Positions 44,135 to 55,686 of a stretch of DNA of 64,000 bases are shown in pieces. The translations under genes and the position numbers were made by a program. Source of the stretch: Botryosphaeria dothidea. Taxonomy: Eukaryota > Ascomycota > Dothideomycetes > Botryosphaeriales > Botryosphaeriaceae. Position 1 is the stretch's first letter. Every line of letters begins with the position of its first letter. Where the stretch lies: contig WWBZ02000016.1 in NCBI GenBank assembly GCA_011503125.2, positions 3,224,001-3,288,000 on the forward strand, read 5' to 3'. The notes under the pieces are model-generated. The model had not been told where the DNA came from. It made no database searches and worked only from the letters and a program-made list of their open reading frames with translations.

Positions 44135-45952
44135 TGGGCCAATCGCCCTTCTTCTACTACAACCCAGACCCCAGCCCCGAGAATCGCCAGCACGGCCACT
44201 TCACACCGCACCCGCATGGTCAGGCCTTCCCGGGCCAGCTTGGCTCGACACCCGAGAGCATGCACATGTACACCTCCAACATGTGCTATGGCCGTCCCTC
44301 TTCCTCCAGCTCTCAGACTGCCTACGCAGCACGGTCATACCCCGCCCAGATGATGACTCCTCTGGCCTCGCCTCAGCCCCTCCACCAGAAGCCCACCCTC
44401 CTCATCCAGCAAGACGCAGCCTACTTGACTCCTCTGGAGTCGGAGTTCGACTTCCGCTTCCCTCCTGCCACTCCCCCGCTTTCGTCTTCCTGCAGCGCCA
44501 TCAGCAGCCCGCCTTCGTCAATCTACGATGCGCTGCCGACGCCCGTCAACGGCAGCTTCGAGGGAATGGAAGGTGTTAAGCAGGGCTGTGAGGAGGAGGT
44601 CTTCTCCGAGATCCTTGCCGGCGAGGAGTGGACGCGCTCGCAGTCGCCGCCGATGACGCCTGGTAAGTGTTTCGAAATTTTGCAAGTTTGAGTTTTTTTG
44701 GGGCAGGTGCGCGGTGGTGGGCGTTTGTCACGCGTTTTCTTTAGCCGCGAAAGCGTGGACCCTGGCTAACGCGGGCGCAGTCTTCATCCAGCCGCCTACC
44801 TCGCACCCATGCCTGGATCACAGCCAGGGCCAAACTCAAACCACCTCCGCTCCTTATCTGCTCTCTGCCACGTCGTGCCCCTCGATCTCGCCTTCGCCCT
44901 CGCCGCTGCCGCGCACTCCCATTGACAGCGAGGCCGACTTCTGCGACCCGCGCAACCTCACTGTCTCGTCGAGCACGGACTTCGCCTGCCTTCCCACCCT
45001 GTGCTCGGGTGACGACGAGGAACACAAGCTCATGCTCCGTGGTGACGCCTTCACTGCCCGCTCCGAGCAGCCTGCCGCCGACTTCACCTCCAACCCGCAG
45101 CAGCTGACCTTCGAGCCGCTGTTCGAGCTTGACTCTGAGGACGACTTCACCAACTCCGCCGTTCAGTTCCCCACCACTGACAACGCCACCTTCCACGGCA
45201 ACAAGCGCCAGCGCACCGGCTTCTCGTCGCTCTCCCTGTCGGACGACGGTCTGGTCGACGAGGACAACTTCAGCGACTTTGGTGACGAGTTTGCTCACCA
45301 CGGCCTTCCCACCCCGGACACCGACGGCTCCTTCTCCGACGACATGACTGAGGCCAAGAACAAGAGGCGTGCGAAGAAGCGTGCCGACGACTCTGACTCG
45401 GACTTCGTCCTGGGCAGGTCTCATTCCAGCCGCAGTCACAAGACCGCCTCCGCTCACCCGTCAACCCAGGCTGACTCGGAGTCTGGCTCTGGTGTTCCTT
45501 CCGCCTCTGAGGACTCCGTCACTCCTACCGCTCAGCCCGTCAGCCGCCGCGGTCGCAAGCAGTCGCTTACCGAGGATCCCTCCAAGACCTTCGTTTGCTC
45601 TCTCTGCTCTCGCCGCTTCCGCCGCCAGGAGCACCTCAAGCGTCACTACCGCTCTCTCCACACCCACGAGAAGCCGTTCGAATGCACAGACTGCGGCAAG
45701 AAGTTCTCCCGCAGCGACAACCTTTCGCAGCACCAGCGCACTCACGGCACTGGCACTGTCACCCTCGGTGTCATGGACGAGTCTGAGCTCAGGAGGCAGA
45801 AGGAGTCTTCGGCATCGTCGTATGACAGCCAGGACTCGGGCGCCCTTGGTGCCGCTCTGTTCAATGCCGTCGCTGCCGTGTCGAGCGGCTCGTCGACTGG
45901 CTCCGTGTCGGACAACGACAAGAAGCAGAAGAAGAGGAAGCGGGATGAGTAA
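44101..45952 (+). CDS. C2H2 zinc-finger stress regulator, Seb1/MsnA/Msn2 type
   Basis: Transcription factor for general stress responses (577 aa). Two exons: 44101-44662 and 44781-45952. Two C-terminal C2H2 fingers span about residues 458-514: [24 protein letters not shown] and [23 protein letters not shown]. This finger pair and its linker are the signature of the Msn2/4-Seb1 group, which binds AGGGG stress elements. The rest is low-complexity: an N-terminal Pro/Gln/Ser/Tyr region, acidic patches likely to activate transcription ([23 protein letters not shown]), a bipartite basic stretch (KNKRRAKKR) likely for nuclear import, and a Lys-rich C-terminal end. The main ATG has A at -3. A 5.8-kb gene-free upstream region and leader uORFs suggest complex control. 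Confidence 0.93.
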
Positions 45953-48532
45953 GCGCGGCCCCGGGCCTTGACGGTCAGGCACCGCAAACTCAAGCCTGGA
46001 CATCGGCTTTCCCGCTGGTGTCGTTACGAAGGACATGACACATCAAAATATATTTTCCTAACGGCAAAGGCGATTTTTCGTCTATTGAATGACGTCACGC
46101 TGGGCGGCCTTCGGTAGACTGGCAGGTTCTCAAAAAATCGGCTATTGGGAAGTACATCTGGGCGTGTGGAAAAGTGTGCTCTAAAGCTTTGAAAAGTCTC
46201 ATTTTCTTCACCTTTTCCACAGCCTCATTAAGCGACGGCTGGCTGTTTTTGCTTTTAGCATCGTGCAGGTTTAGCGATTTCTATAGTAGTTTTCACTTTT
46301 TGTTCTGGCTGGGTAGGCTTTCGGAAAGGAAATCGGGCGGGTGTGAAGGTGTTGGTGGACTTTTTGCTTGAGGAACTGATACTGCTGCGACAACTATTAA
46401 AGGATGGGTGGGAGGGTCGCTTACTCTGCTCTCTTAAAGACCGAGCACGAGTGCTAACATCTACTGTTGCTGCTAGCTTTACTTGCTTGCTGCCTCTACT
46501 TAGTTCCTCTCTTTTTTCTCACTTCATCATCTTGGTCTTCTACTCGTTGTAATTCTTGCGTTTCCGGAGGGAAAAGAGACAGTTGACCTCGTCTCTTTTA
46601 CATTTCCCGTCCTTCGATTCCATCAAGGCGCGCTACAACACACACTATTACTATTTTTTCTACGATTACCAATTTACTGCACACTACATAATTCTGCCCC
46701 ATTACCATCACTTCACCACCAATTTCCTTTGGTCTGTTTATCGTAATACCTGGTTAATAATTCACTAAGACACCTTCCTGTTAGTATGTACCTGCTTTAT
46801 TGGGACTACTATGTTGCGGTGTAGGGCTGGGCCTTGTAGTATCGAGCCACATAGCCGTCAGAACACAATTAAAACACGTTACATCTGAATGAACGAGTGC
46901 CTGAGCTCATGCTGTATTCGTTGAAACGATTGGTCCTGCCATGGACGTGTGGTTACATCCATGAAGAAGAAACCAACCAGCGTCCCGAGCGTTTGGCTGG
47001 GCTGGAGCGGGACGGGGACGGTTGGCCGCACAAACGGCAGGTTTTTCCTCTCATTCTTGGTCAGGCGGGTTTTGTTCGAGAGTCAAAACAGAAAAGCACG
47101 TTCTCTCCGTCAAGGCGGGAAATTTGTTTTTTCAGCCGATGTGTCAGTGGAGTTTCCCTCATCAGCGATCGAGTGGATGGGGAGAGCGAGAGAGAGCCAG
47201 GGCGGGACATGGGTATGGGTTTGCCGTGGAAATTGGCTAAGGAACGGGTTCCTCTCAGGCGAGCCACAGCATGAACCCTGCGGCCCTGGGACCCGTTCTG
47301 GCTGCGTGTGTCAAAGAGGCAGCTCCTCTCGGCCAGTCAAGAGGCTCAGCGCAGGCGTGATGGAGCCGGAAGGCCCTCGGGCCAAGGGTCTAGCCAACCA
47401 GCCAGCCCTGTAGGGCCGTTCAACAGCGTCCGTGTGGGTTCTTCTTGTCTTCTTGCTGTGATGAAAGTGGGGTAGAAGGAACGATAACGAGATAGGCGTG
47501 AAACCGGTCAAGTCGTCAGCGATGGGCACTATCGATTGGGGGCTTTGGGGAACGGGGTCGGTGTATTGGACAATCGTGGCATAGCGACAGGTGAGATGTC
47601 GTGATGCCCGATCAGAGGGTGGAACGGGCGATGCTGGGAAGGAAGGCGATTGTCAGACCGCAGGTTCTTCTTTCCCTTCTAGAAGGAGAGTAGAACTGGC
47701 GGTCTCGAGACTATTGCGACTAGTGGGCGGGGCTCTCTTGGGATTGCGGGATTATGGGGAAGGGCAAGCGCTGGTGGGCATGAAGGGCGGTGGCATCATC
47801 GTCATCTCTGGGAGTGGGTCTGGACCGCGAGCCAGCGGAAATGGGGATCGGGTGTGTCGGATATGGGTGCGGAGTGGAGATGGTGGAGGAGCGGTCTGGA
47901 TTTCATTGCACAGCGGTATGCATGATGATGGTGGATGGAATAATGACTAGCTGGCGTGGAACAGCGGAGCGCGGGCGGGGAGGAGCGGATGGCTTCTGTG
48001 CTTGGAGCAAGTGTTCATGCGCGCAATGGCGGTCAATGAAGGCTGCATCTGCATCCAGTCTTCATTCATGCGCACTGACAGCAGGCACCTTATGTCCGAC
48101 ACCGGCCGGGCGACAAAGCTGGTGCTGGGCATGGACAGTGTGCACAGTCTGGATGCAGGGTGCAGCTGCAGAAGGCGCGGTAGAGCAGCGACGACGACGA
48201 CAAGCACGAAGGCGGTCTGGAGAGTGAGTGTTTGTTTGTTTGTTGGCTTGGTGTTGAAGTCGGTTGACGTCTGGCTGGCGTGGCCCCCATCTCGACCTCA
48301 CCACCAGCCCTCACGCATGCATCTCAAAGTACACCATCGGCCAAGCAGCTGGCTGGCCATGAATGCGGCCCCGGGCTGGGGTGTCGTGAGCGCAGTCACC
48401 CAACTGCCGGCGCTGAGCTGGAAGGGACGAACGCGAAAAACTGTGTAGACTCGCCTAAATTTTCTTCTTCTTCACGACCACCAGAGTCAGCGCCCACACC
48501 TGCTTCGTTTTTCTGTTGCTTCGCGTTTCAAG
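45953..48532. other. Intergenic 2.6 kb between the Seb1/Msn2-like gene and DPH6
   Basis: The left half (46.0-46.8 kb) is T-rich and probably includes a long 3' UTR. The right half (46.9-48.4 kb) is G-rich on the plus strand, with overlapping frames that lack motifs. A short TTTG repeat lies at 48231-48242. No gene is recognised. Confidence 0.45.
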
Positions 48533-51130
48533 ATGTCGTCCAAGCTCCACGTCGTCGCCCTGGTCTCGGGCGGCAAAGACTCGCTGTTCTCCATCCTGCA
48601 CTGCCTGAGGAACGGCCACGACGTCGTCGCTCTTGCCAATCTCCATCCGCCGCAAACCGGCCCATCCTCCACCCATGAGGCCGACGACATCAACAGCTTC
48701 ATGTACCAGACCGTGGGCCACAGCATCATCCCGCTATACGAGAAGGCCCTGAAACTGCCCTTGTACCGTCAGCCCATTCTTGGCCACGCCGTGAACTCCG
48801 ACAAGGACTATCACCACCATCTGGCCACGTCTGCTGCTCCGCTATCGACACCGTCATCGGCGCCCCGTCAGGTGGACGCCGTGGCCGCCTCCGAGACAAG
48901 CACAGCGGCGAAACCCACGGCCGACGCTGCCGACGCATCCTTTCCCGCCGAACCCTCCGTCTCCTCCGCTTCGGACGAAGTATCCAATACGAGCCGCAAC
49001 GATTCAGCCCTGCCGCATCAGAACCGCCGCCAAGCCGAGCCCTCGACCTTGCGTGTCCGCGGCGAGACACCGGATGATGATGACGACGCAGATGAAACCG
49101 AGTCTCTCTTGCCGCTCCTCCGCAAGGTCCTAGCTGCCCATCCCGAAGTCAACGCCGTCTGCACCGGTGCTATCCTGTCTACGTACCAGCGCACCCGAGT
49201 CGAGTCCGTATGCGCCCGCCTCGGCCTCGTCCCGCTCGGCTATCTGTGGCAGTATCCGTCGCTGCCGCCCTATGCGGATGCATCCCTGCTGCGGGATATG
49301 GATGCCGTCGGCCAAGATGCCAGGATCATCAAGGTCGCAAGTGGAGGCATCGACTCTACTTTTCTATGGCAGAATGTGGCTGAGAAGAGGACCGTAGAGA
49401 GGCTGAAGCGGGCGGCGGCTAGGTTTGGTGGTGAGGGCGCAGTGTTGGGGGAGGGAGGAGAGTTCGAAACTGCGGCTGTGGATGGGCCGAGTTGCGTGTG
49501 GAAGGCCGGAAGGATTGAGGTAGATGTTGATGAGGAGGCTGTAGTTGGAGAGGGCGGCAGCGCTGTGGTGAAGTTCAAGGGGGCAAGGGTAGTAGAGAAA
49601 GCACCAAGTGACGACGGTGGTCTGGAGAACCTGCGGATCCCAGACCTATTCGATATCGAGTTCGAGGAACTAGGTCGGAAACTATTGCTGAGCAGCCCTG
49701 AAACAGCGGCCGACAGTAACACCACCAAGTCGATAGACCAGAGTCTAGCATCTACTACGCTCTCCCCCGACCCTCCCCTCCAAACCCTCCAACACCAAAC
49801 AATCCTTCAAGACACCACCCTTACCATCTCCAACCTCACTGTTCCTCATGCCAATAACGAACCTCTCTCACCGACCTCCCAACTTGAGGCCATAAAATCT
49901 CAACTCCTCACTCTACTCTCCACCCACTCCGCCACATCCTCCAACATCACCTCCACCACCCTCCTCCTCCGCTCGATGTCCCTCTTCACCCTCCTGAACC
50001 CCATCTACGGCTCCCTCTTCACCTCCGCCCCCAACCCTCCCGCCCGCGTCACCATCGCCTGCGGCTCCTCCCTCCCTCTCGGCACCGACGTCAGCCTCTC
50101 CTGCACCGTCAACCTCCCCCACACCAACAACAGCAACAACCACCCTCTCCGCCGTGGCCTCCACGTTCAATCCCGCAGCTACTGGGCGCCCGCCAACATC
50201 GGCCCGTACTCGCAGGCCATCGCCGTGCCCGCCTCGTCCTCGTCTCCGCCATCAAACGTCGAGATCGTGCACCTGGCCGGCCAGATCCCGCTCGTGCCCG
50301 CGAGCATGGACATGGTGCGGGCGGGCGACGTGGCGTTCGCAAGGGGCGGCGCCGACAACGGGTTCGGCGTGCAGACGGTGCTGGCGCTGCAGCATCTGTG
50401 GCGCGTGGGGCGCGTCATGGGCGTGCGGTGGTGGGCATGCGGGGCGGCGTTCGTGTCAGCATGCGGGGATCGCAGAGAGGGTGATCGGAGGGCGGTGTTA
50501 GCGAGGGAGGCGTGGAGGGGGATTCATGAGGGGTTGAGGCCGGCAGAGGAGGAGGAGGATGAAGATGAGGGAGATGTGGATGTGTGGGATCTGAAGTTTG
50601 GAAATAGGGGGATGGGCGGGGTGTCGGCGGTGGAGGTGGATGGAAGGGCTAATTTGCCGAACTTTAAGGGCGTGAAGTTGGTGGATGGTGGTGGTGATGA
50701 TGATGATGATGATGTGCTCGCGCCGCCGTGCGTGGTGGCGGAGGTCTTGGAGTTACCACGCGCTACGGATATTGAATGGACGAGTCCTGGTCTGGCGAAC
50801 TGCAAGAATGTGGCTCTGAGGATTCTGAGGGGTGGTGAAACGGGCCTCCTGGTCCACGAGACGAAGTTTGCCGCCGATACGGTGGCTTTCTATGCCGCTG
50901 GTGTGGCAGATAGGAATCAGGTGTGGGATTTGGAAGATGTGCTGCAGAACGCGGACGTGCCGGCTGGTGGAAGGATTTACACGGTTTACATGGCAAAGCC
51001 TCTGCCACAGGAGTGGCTGGGCAAGTCGAAACCGCTAGTGGTGCCTTGTAGCAGGGTCTGGGGTCCTGAGGGTAAAGAAGTGGCTGCCGCCGTCATGATG
51101 AGGTACAGTAGGAGCTCCGATGGCAGCTGA
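48533..51130 (+). CDS. DPH6: Diphthine-ammonia ligase with RidA-like C-terminus
   Basis: ATP-dependent amidase that makes diphthamide on elongation factor 2, the last step of that pathway. Intronless, 865 aa. The N-terminal adenine-nucleotide alpha-hydrolase domain has the PP-loop SGGKDS (about 12-17), EADDINSFMYQTVGH, VCTGAILSTYQRTRVE and GEGGEFETAAVDGP. Residues about 87-185 are a Ser/Ala/Asp-rich insert inside this domain and are probably disordered. Two RidA/YER057c-like regions follow: a weaker one at about 420-540 and a clearer one from YWAPANIGPYSQAIAV (about 550) onward. This is the usual fungal and plant architecture. Base use shifts sharply along the gene: C-rich at 49.74-50.16 kb, then G-rich at 50.44-50.70 kb on the same strand. 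Confidence 0.94.
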   Translation: MSSKLHVVALVSGGKDSLFSILHCLRNGHDVVALANLHPPQTGPSSTHEADDINSFMYQTVGHSIIPLYEKALKLPLYRQPILGHAVNSDKDYHHHLATSAAPLSTPSSAPRQVDAVAASETSTAAKPTADAADASFPAEPSVSSASDEVSNTSRNDSALPHQNRRQAEPSTLRVRGETPDDDDDADETESLLPLLRKVLAAHPEVNAVCTGAILSTYQRTRVESVCARLGLVPLGYLWQYPSLPPYADASLLRDMDAVGQDARIIKVASGGIDSTFLWQNVAEKRTVERLKRAAARFGGEGAVLGEGGEFETAAVDGPSCVWKAGRIEVDVDEEAVVGEGGSAVVKFKGARVVEKAPSDDGGLENLRIPDLFDIEFEELGRKLLLSSPETAADSNTTKSIDQSLASTTLSPDPPLQTLQHQTILQDTTLTISNLTVPHANNEPLSPTSQLEAIKSQLLTLLSTHSATSSNITSTTLLLRSMSLFTLLNPIYGSLFTSAPNPPARVTIACGSSLPLGTDVSLSCTVNLPHTNNSNNHPLRRGLHVQSRSYWAPANIGPYSQAIAVPASSSSPPSNVEIVHLAGQIPLVPASMDMVRAGDVAFARGGADNGFGVQTVLALQHLWRVGRVMGVRWWACGAAFVSACGDRREGDRRAVLAREAWRGIHEGLRPAEEEEDEDEGDVDVWDLKFGNRGMGGVSAVEVDGRANLPNFKGVKLVDGGGDDDDDDVLAPPCVVAEVLELPRATDIEWTSPGLANCKNVALRILRGGETGLLVHETKFAADTVAFYAAGVADRNQVWDLEDVLQNADVPAGGRIYTVYMAKPLPQEWLGKSKPLVVPCSRVWGPEGKEVAAAVMMRYSRSSDGS
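50696..50713 (+). repeat. GAT trinucleotide repeat inside DPH6
   Basis: Six GAT units directly after GGT units, encoding a Gly-Gly-Gly then six-Asp run. In-frame length change would be tolerated, so it may vary between strains. Confidence 0.7.
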
Positions 51131-53218
51131 ACCTTTGAGCCGAAGTGGTCGGCTCTCTACTTAGCGGTTCATCAGAAAATTCATATGTGACCCCGCATGG
51201 CTCAGGCATAGAGGCATGTGGACCTAAGATCAATATTGATGACACAGCTCACCTCCGGAGTGAAGTGTCTATTCCAACCAGAACGCTGCCACTTCCGAGA
51301 GCCACAACGTGATACCATTATGGTGAGCCGAAGCATCCGTAAAAATGTCGATGTCGTCCATCTTCAGATCACTTGGATCCGGATGACCGCTTCAACTCCC
51401 TATGGCACGAGAACGCTAAGACCATGGTTGTGCACATCGATAAACTGGGCAGGGACTGGTTTGTGCTGCATCGACGAGCTTTAAAACTAATCAGGTTTAA
51501 TGCGAGATTAAGCCATCAGCTGCAGAGGTCTGCTGCCCTGTGTTTTACTTTTCGGACTACCCGGTGAAGCAAGACTTAAAATTACAATTCGATTATGCTT
51601 CATGCTACGCCTTATTGCGTGGCCTTGACCGTGGCCTGGATCGAATCCGCCAGTGTTGAAATTGGATTTCACCTGTTTTCGCACTCTCCTGGAGTGAGGC
51701 GGAGGCGCGACCGCAAACTCCTTCCCCACTTCTCTCTTCCCTGGCTCAGGCAAATGTCGTTTGGTTGAGTCATTGCAAAATCCTGGCATGATTCTGGATA
51801 TCACAGCAACTGTGAATCGGGTCGTGTTCCTCCTATGTTTATCCTAATCGGCCTGGTATCGGCAGCTTTCCCTCCGGTCATTCATATTTCGTAGTGCTCG
51901 AGCTCACCAGGACCGTTAAATGACGATGATAATCATTTACAGAGCATACCTTTCAGTGTATTAGCCTAGAACCACCCTGAGGGATGATTTGGGGAAATGT
52001 CTTTCGAGCCACGAAAGAGCGCACGTATCGCATATCCACGATGCACATCCCACAGCCAGAGATTAAAATGCGGATCTGAATGCGAGTTCAAGCAGACAAG
52101 AAGGTGTGATTTTATAGAGCTTCATTAGACCAAATCAGGCTGCCACTTGTCATAAAGCGGGATTGACGCACTCGAGACCGGGGTGGATCCGGTGACACAT
52201 GTCAAGCGGAAAATATCACTCTATGATGCATGTTGTTACTTACTCCTTACATTCCTGGGTTTCTTCATACCTCTGAGCCAGACTAGCCTCTGGGGCTGTC
52301 CCTCGAAATATGACAGCCCGTCATAATCTAGGGGGCAGCCTCCACGCCACTGGTCTATCTTCGTTGCCTGAACAAGTGGAGCGGGAGGAGGCAATTGCGC
52401 ATACGGCTTACCAACTAGGCCCTCGATATTGAACAGCAACGAGGTCGTATAATGAGGATACACGAAATATGCAGAGAAATTGTATCTCAACAAAGCTGGC
52501 ATAATGTATGGTACTTCAAAAAGGAGTCCACCTCTCCTAGGCCCCCAATATCCTTCAGTAAAGCATCTCTAGCTCCCAGTGACGCAAGACAAATTACAAA
52601 CTAGCTGAGAGATTCGTTGCACACATTGATTGCACTGCTTTCTAGTCTGCCCTAGTGGCAGAAGTCCGTTGCAGGCTCACTCTCCGCTCCTTACGAGGAC
52701 GTCCAAGTGTGAAGACATAACCACCCCATCTCTGTCTAAGATTGCTGAAATACAGTAATACCGAATAGATGATGACGAGCTATATATGCAGGCAAGGATA
52801 GCGTTCTTAACAGATATTTAAAAGTGTGGATGAATGGTCTTTGCCTTAATAAAACTCTCTCTGATGGCAGAGGTAGAGGAGAGCGCCCAGCCAGCAGTTT
52901 TTCTTCATGAGTGCTTCCCCATTCCATTGCCACCTGTCAGAAATTCGGACTTCTGAATCAATGAGATGTATTGTTGTTCTTTTATAATGCAATGAGAGAC
53001 AGAGTCAGCATCTATCCACCCGTCCCACCTTTTTTTTTTGTTCCATGTCCCATCCAGCCCTTCAGAATATCTGCGCCACATCGATGCAAAGAAAACCAGG
53101 GTATCAGCTACCAGCCATCGACACTACCCCAGCAGGAAACTTTCCTCATCGAACTCCGTGCTGTCCAAAACGATACTTTCCACTCTTGCTTGAGAAGCCC
53201 CTTCCTCGACCGTCCCGT
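51131..53218. other. Convergent gap between DPH6 and POL31
   Basis: About 2.1 kb between two 3' ends, longer than the other convergent gaps here. It contains the small minus-strand frame at 52236-52502. Otherwise I see no gene; the sequence is AT-richer than its neighbours. Confidence 0.45.
52236..52502 (-). CDS. Possible small protein, unknown family (copy A)
   Basis: An ATG-initiated frame of 88 codons with protein-like composition, rich in aromatic residues and Pro. I do not recognise it. Its peptide resembles the frame at 6691-6891, with the aromatic-Asn-x-Ser-Ala-Tyr start (YNFSAY), the Gln-Leu-Pro-rich run (QLPPPAPLV) and Cys-Pro-x-x-Tyr (CPLDY) in the same order and near-equal spacing. 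No signal peptide or membrane span is evident. A GTAAGG near the end of the frame could be a splice donor, so the gene may continue. Both copies lie in convergent gaps on the minus strand. Confidence 0.35.
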   Translation of the reverse strand: MPALLRYNFSAYFVYPHYTTSLLFNIEGLVGKPYAQLPPPAPLVQATKIDQWRGGCPLDYDGLSYFEGQPQRLVWLRGMKKPRNVRSK

Positions 53219-54992
53219 TCATGCATCGTCCTTCTGCTCCACCAGCTCTACTTGCAAGTACTCCACCTCCAACGTCTCCGAATCCACCAGCACCACCAGC
53301 CCCGTCTCCTTAAACCTCGGAATAGCGATGAGCGTAACCTGCTGTCCCGCTGGGCCCTCGATCACTCTTGTACCGTACTGTGCTTGGTTGCCCGCGAAAT
53401 AGACATGCGGACAATCCCTGATGAGGAGGGGGTCGTCATCTTGGAAGGGGTAGCACCCTGCAAGCACAATCAGCACCAAGACCACATGGAGGGGAGATGA
53501 GCAAGCTCAAACTTACATAGAGTATCCGGCGCCGTCGGAGCATTGCACCTCCATCTGAGCATGCACTCCATCATGTCCAACCGATCCTCGCTTTCCACGT
53601 ACTTGAAAACATCGCTCACCGGTTGGCCGCCCGTTCCCAAAAATCTCCACCCTTCCACCTCGCCCTCCCACGGATTCGTCACTGGATCGAACGTACCCGG
53701 CTCCTGACCCTTCTGCTGGGGCGCCGCCGGGCTCTTCGCGTACAGGCGCGCCTTGGAGAATAACGCCGGATGCAGCGGCTGCTGGGGGATCTGTACATTG
53801 GCCGGGTCAGTCTGGCCGGGCAACAGCGTGACGGCCATGTGCGGTAGAACGGTAGCCAGGAAGTCGTCCAGATGGCCCGACGGCGCAGCGTTGTAGGACG
53901 AAGCGTCATAGCCATACTTCTTCCCGCCGACGCCGGCGTCCTTCTTAGACGCCGCCAGCTCCTCGCGGGTGGGGATGGGACAAGCATTGGCAAGCGACTC
54001 ACCGGCGATGATGAGCCGCGAGATGCCAGTAGCCTTCTGCTGGTCCTCCGGCACGCCCAGCTCGCCCATCAGCACTTCGGCGAGAAGGTCCAGTTGCAGG
54101 GCGTCGCCGTGCGAGCCACTGATCTGGAGTCCGCTGACCAGCGCGACCTTGCCGCCATTGCCCCTTTCCTTGCTCTTCGTCTTCCCGCCCACGGCGCCCG
54201 CGCTTTCCTCCAGCTCCCAGCGCTCCGGTTGGCGTGGCAGGTCCGCGACTTGGATATCCACGACCTCGAACACGCCGTCCGCATTCTCAGTGCCGATGGC
54301 GGCGATGATGGCACCGGTCACTAGGAGTGTCTCCTCGAGGCAGCGGCCGGTAAGGCGGAGGCGGCCGGATTCGTCCTCGAGCATGACTTCGCGGATGCCG
54401 TCGGGCGAGATGTACTTTTCACGGGGAGGAGGCGCCGAGATCCAGTGCTGTTGCGGTGTAATTGGTGAGCGGTCTTTGTCATACTTTCCCTCAATTCAGG
54501 ATTCATCGGCTTCTTACCTCTTTCGATATGTCGTCCAGCACCTTGGGCTTCAGCGGCATCTCCATGTACACGGTACCAACGACCCAACACGCCTCACCCT
54601 GCCTGACGTCCAGCACACGGTCGACCTGCCGTGCCTTTTCTTCCCCAATCTTTTCCGGGTCAGCACTCTTCACTCGGCGGCGCGGGGTTGTACAGTAGCA
54701 GTGGGATCTACCTCGAAGCTTTCCCATGCCTCCTCGGCGACTTTCTCCACAACCGGCTTCAGTTGCACCAGGCGCAGGAAATACATGTCCGCGTACTGTT
54801 GCACATAATGCCTGTCCTCGCCCTTGGGTAGCTCGAATGTCGAAAGCGGTGTGTATGCAGGTACATTTTCTCGTGATGCGGCGGGGAAGTCGGCGGAGCT
54901 GCTTTGCGTCAGCGGTGCTAAGGGTTCTATGCGGCAGGAACAACGCACGAGGGAGGTGTCAGAAGGGCATCGTAGCCATGAGCGGTGGCCAT
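53219..54992 (-). CDS. POL31: DNA polymerase delta small subunit
   Basis: Second subunit (POLD2/Cdc1 family) of the lagging-strand replicase; it links the catalytic subunit to Pol32. Five exons, high to low: 54992-54949, 54898-54712, 54667-54518, 54447-53517, 53457-53219 (516 aa). The first intron (50 nt) has a GCTGAC branch site, which supports the ATG at 54992. The second intron is only 44 nt. Order: YVQQYADMYFLRL and LDVRQGEACWVVGTVYMEM; an OB fold around EDESGRLRLTG; then the inactive phosphoesterase domain with ALVSGLQISG and LIIAGESLA; and at the C-terminus CYPFQDDDPLLIRDCPHVYFAGNQ, a family hallmark. Length is normal for the family. Confidence 0.93.
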
Positions 54993-55686
54993 GGCAAAAA
55001 TTGAGGGGGGGTGGCGTGGAAGAAGCGTGGTGCATGCAGGTAGTGGTGGTTCAGCTCAGGCGCGTCGCGCGAAACCAATTTACGCGTCGGCGGTGGAGCA
55101 CGCGCTTCTTCGGCGCCCATGCACGTCATTGCTCCCCGCACATCGTCTCGCACCTCATTGGCTGGTCGGGAAGACGACATCCATTTGCAGTTGCTCTGTC
55201 CGCTCGATGGCCAAATAACAAGCAGCGCGCAGAGAAGAATAGATGGCCGGCTACCTTTCTGGGCGTCTTGTCTACTGTTCCTCTAAGGTTAGTCTGCAAG
55301 GCCGAATCTTCAGGCTCGCGCAGTTCTGATACCTAGGTGATGCTTCTGCCGCTCTACTCTGAAGGAACCATCCGCACTGCCTCCGCAGTCGAGGTTCATC
55401 ATCAACGTCGAACAGAGAAATTTTGATTTTGCGCTTGTTGTGCCTAGGGCACTGCATCGGCCACCAGCAATGGAGAAGTGTGCTGAGGTCGCTGCGTCAT
55501 CTGTTCGGTACGCGCGTTGAAATGAAAGAGAATGGAAGGAGAAGACTCTAAATGCAGCCATGATATTTTACCTCTTTATCCAGCCAACACCGTCGCGCCA
55601 TCCATGCAACCGTCATCTTTTTTTATACATCCCAACTATCCATGAGTAGAGTTATGATACAAGAATACATACCGCTCCAACGTCGT
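54993..55686. other. Intergenic between POL31 and CYM1
   Basis: Both flanking genes lie on the minus strand, so this holds the POL31 promoter (left end) and the CYM1 3' end. No gene is seen. Confidence 0.5.
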
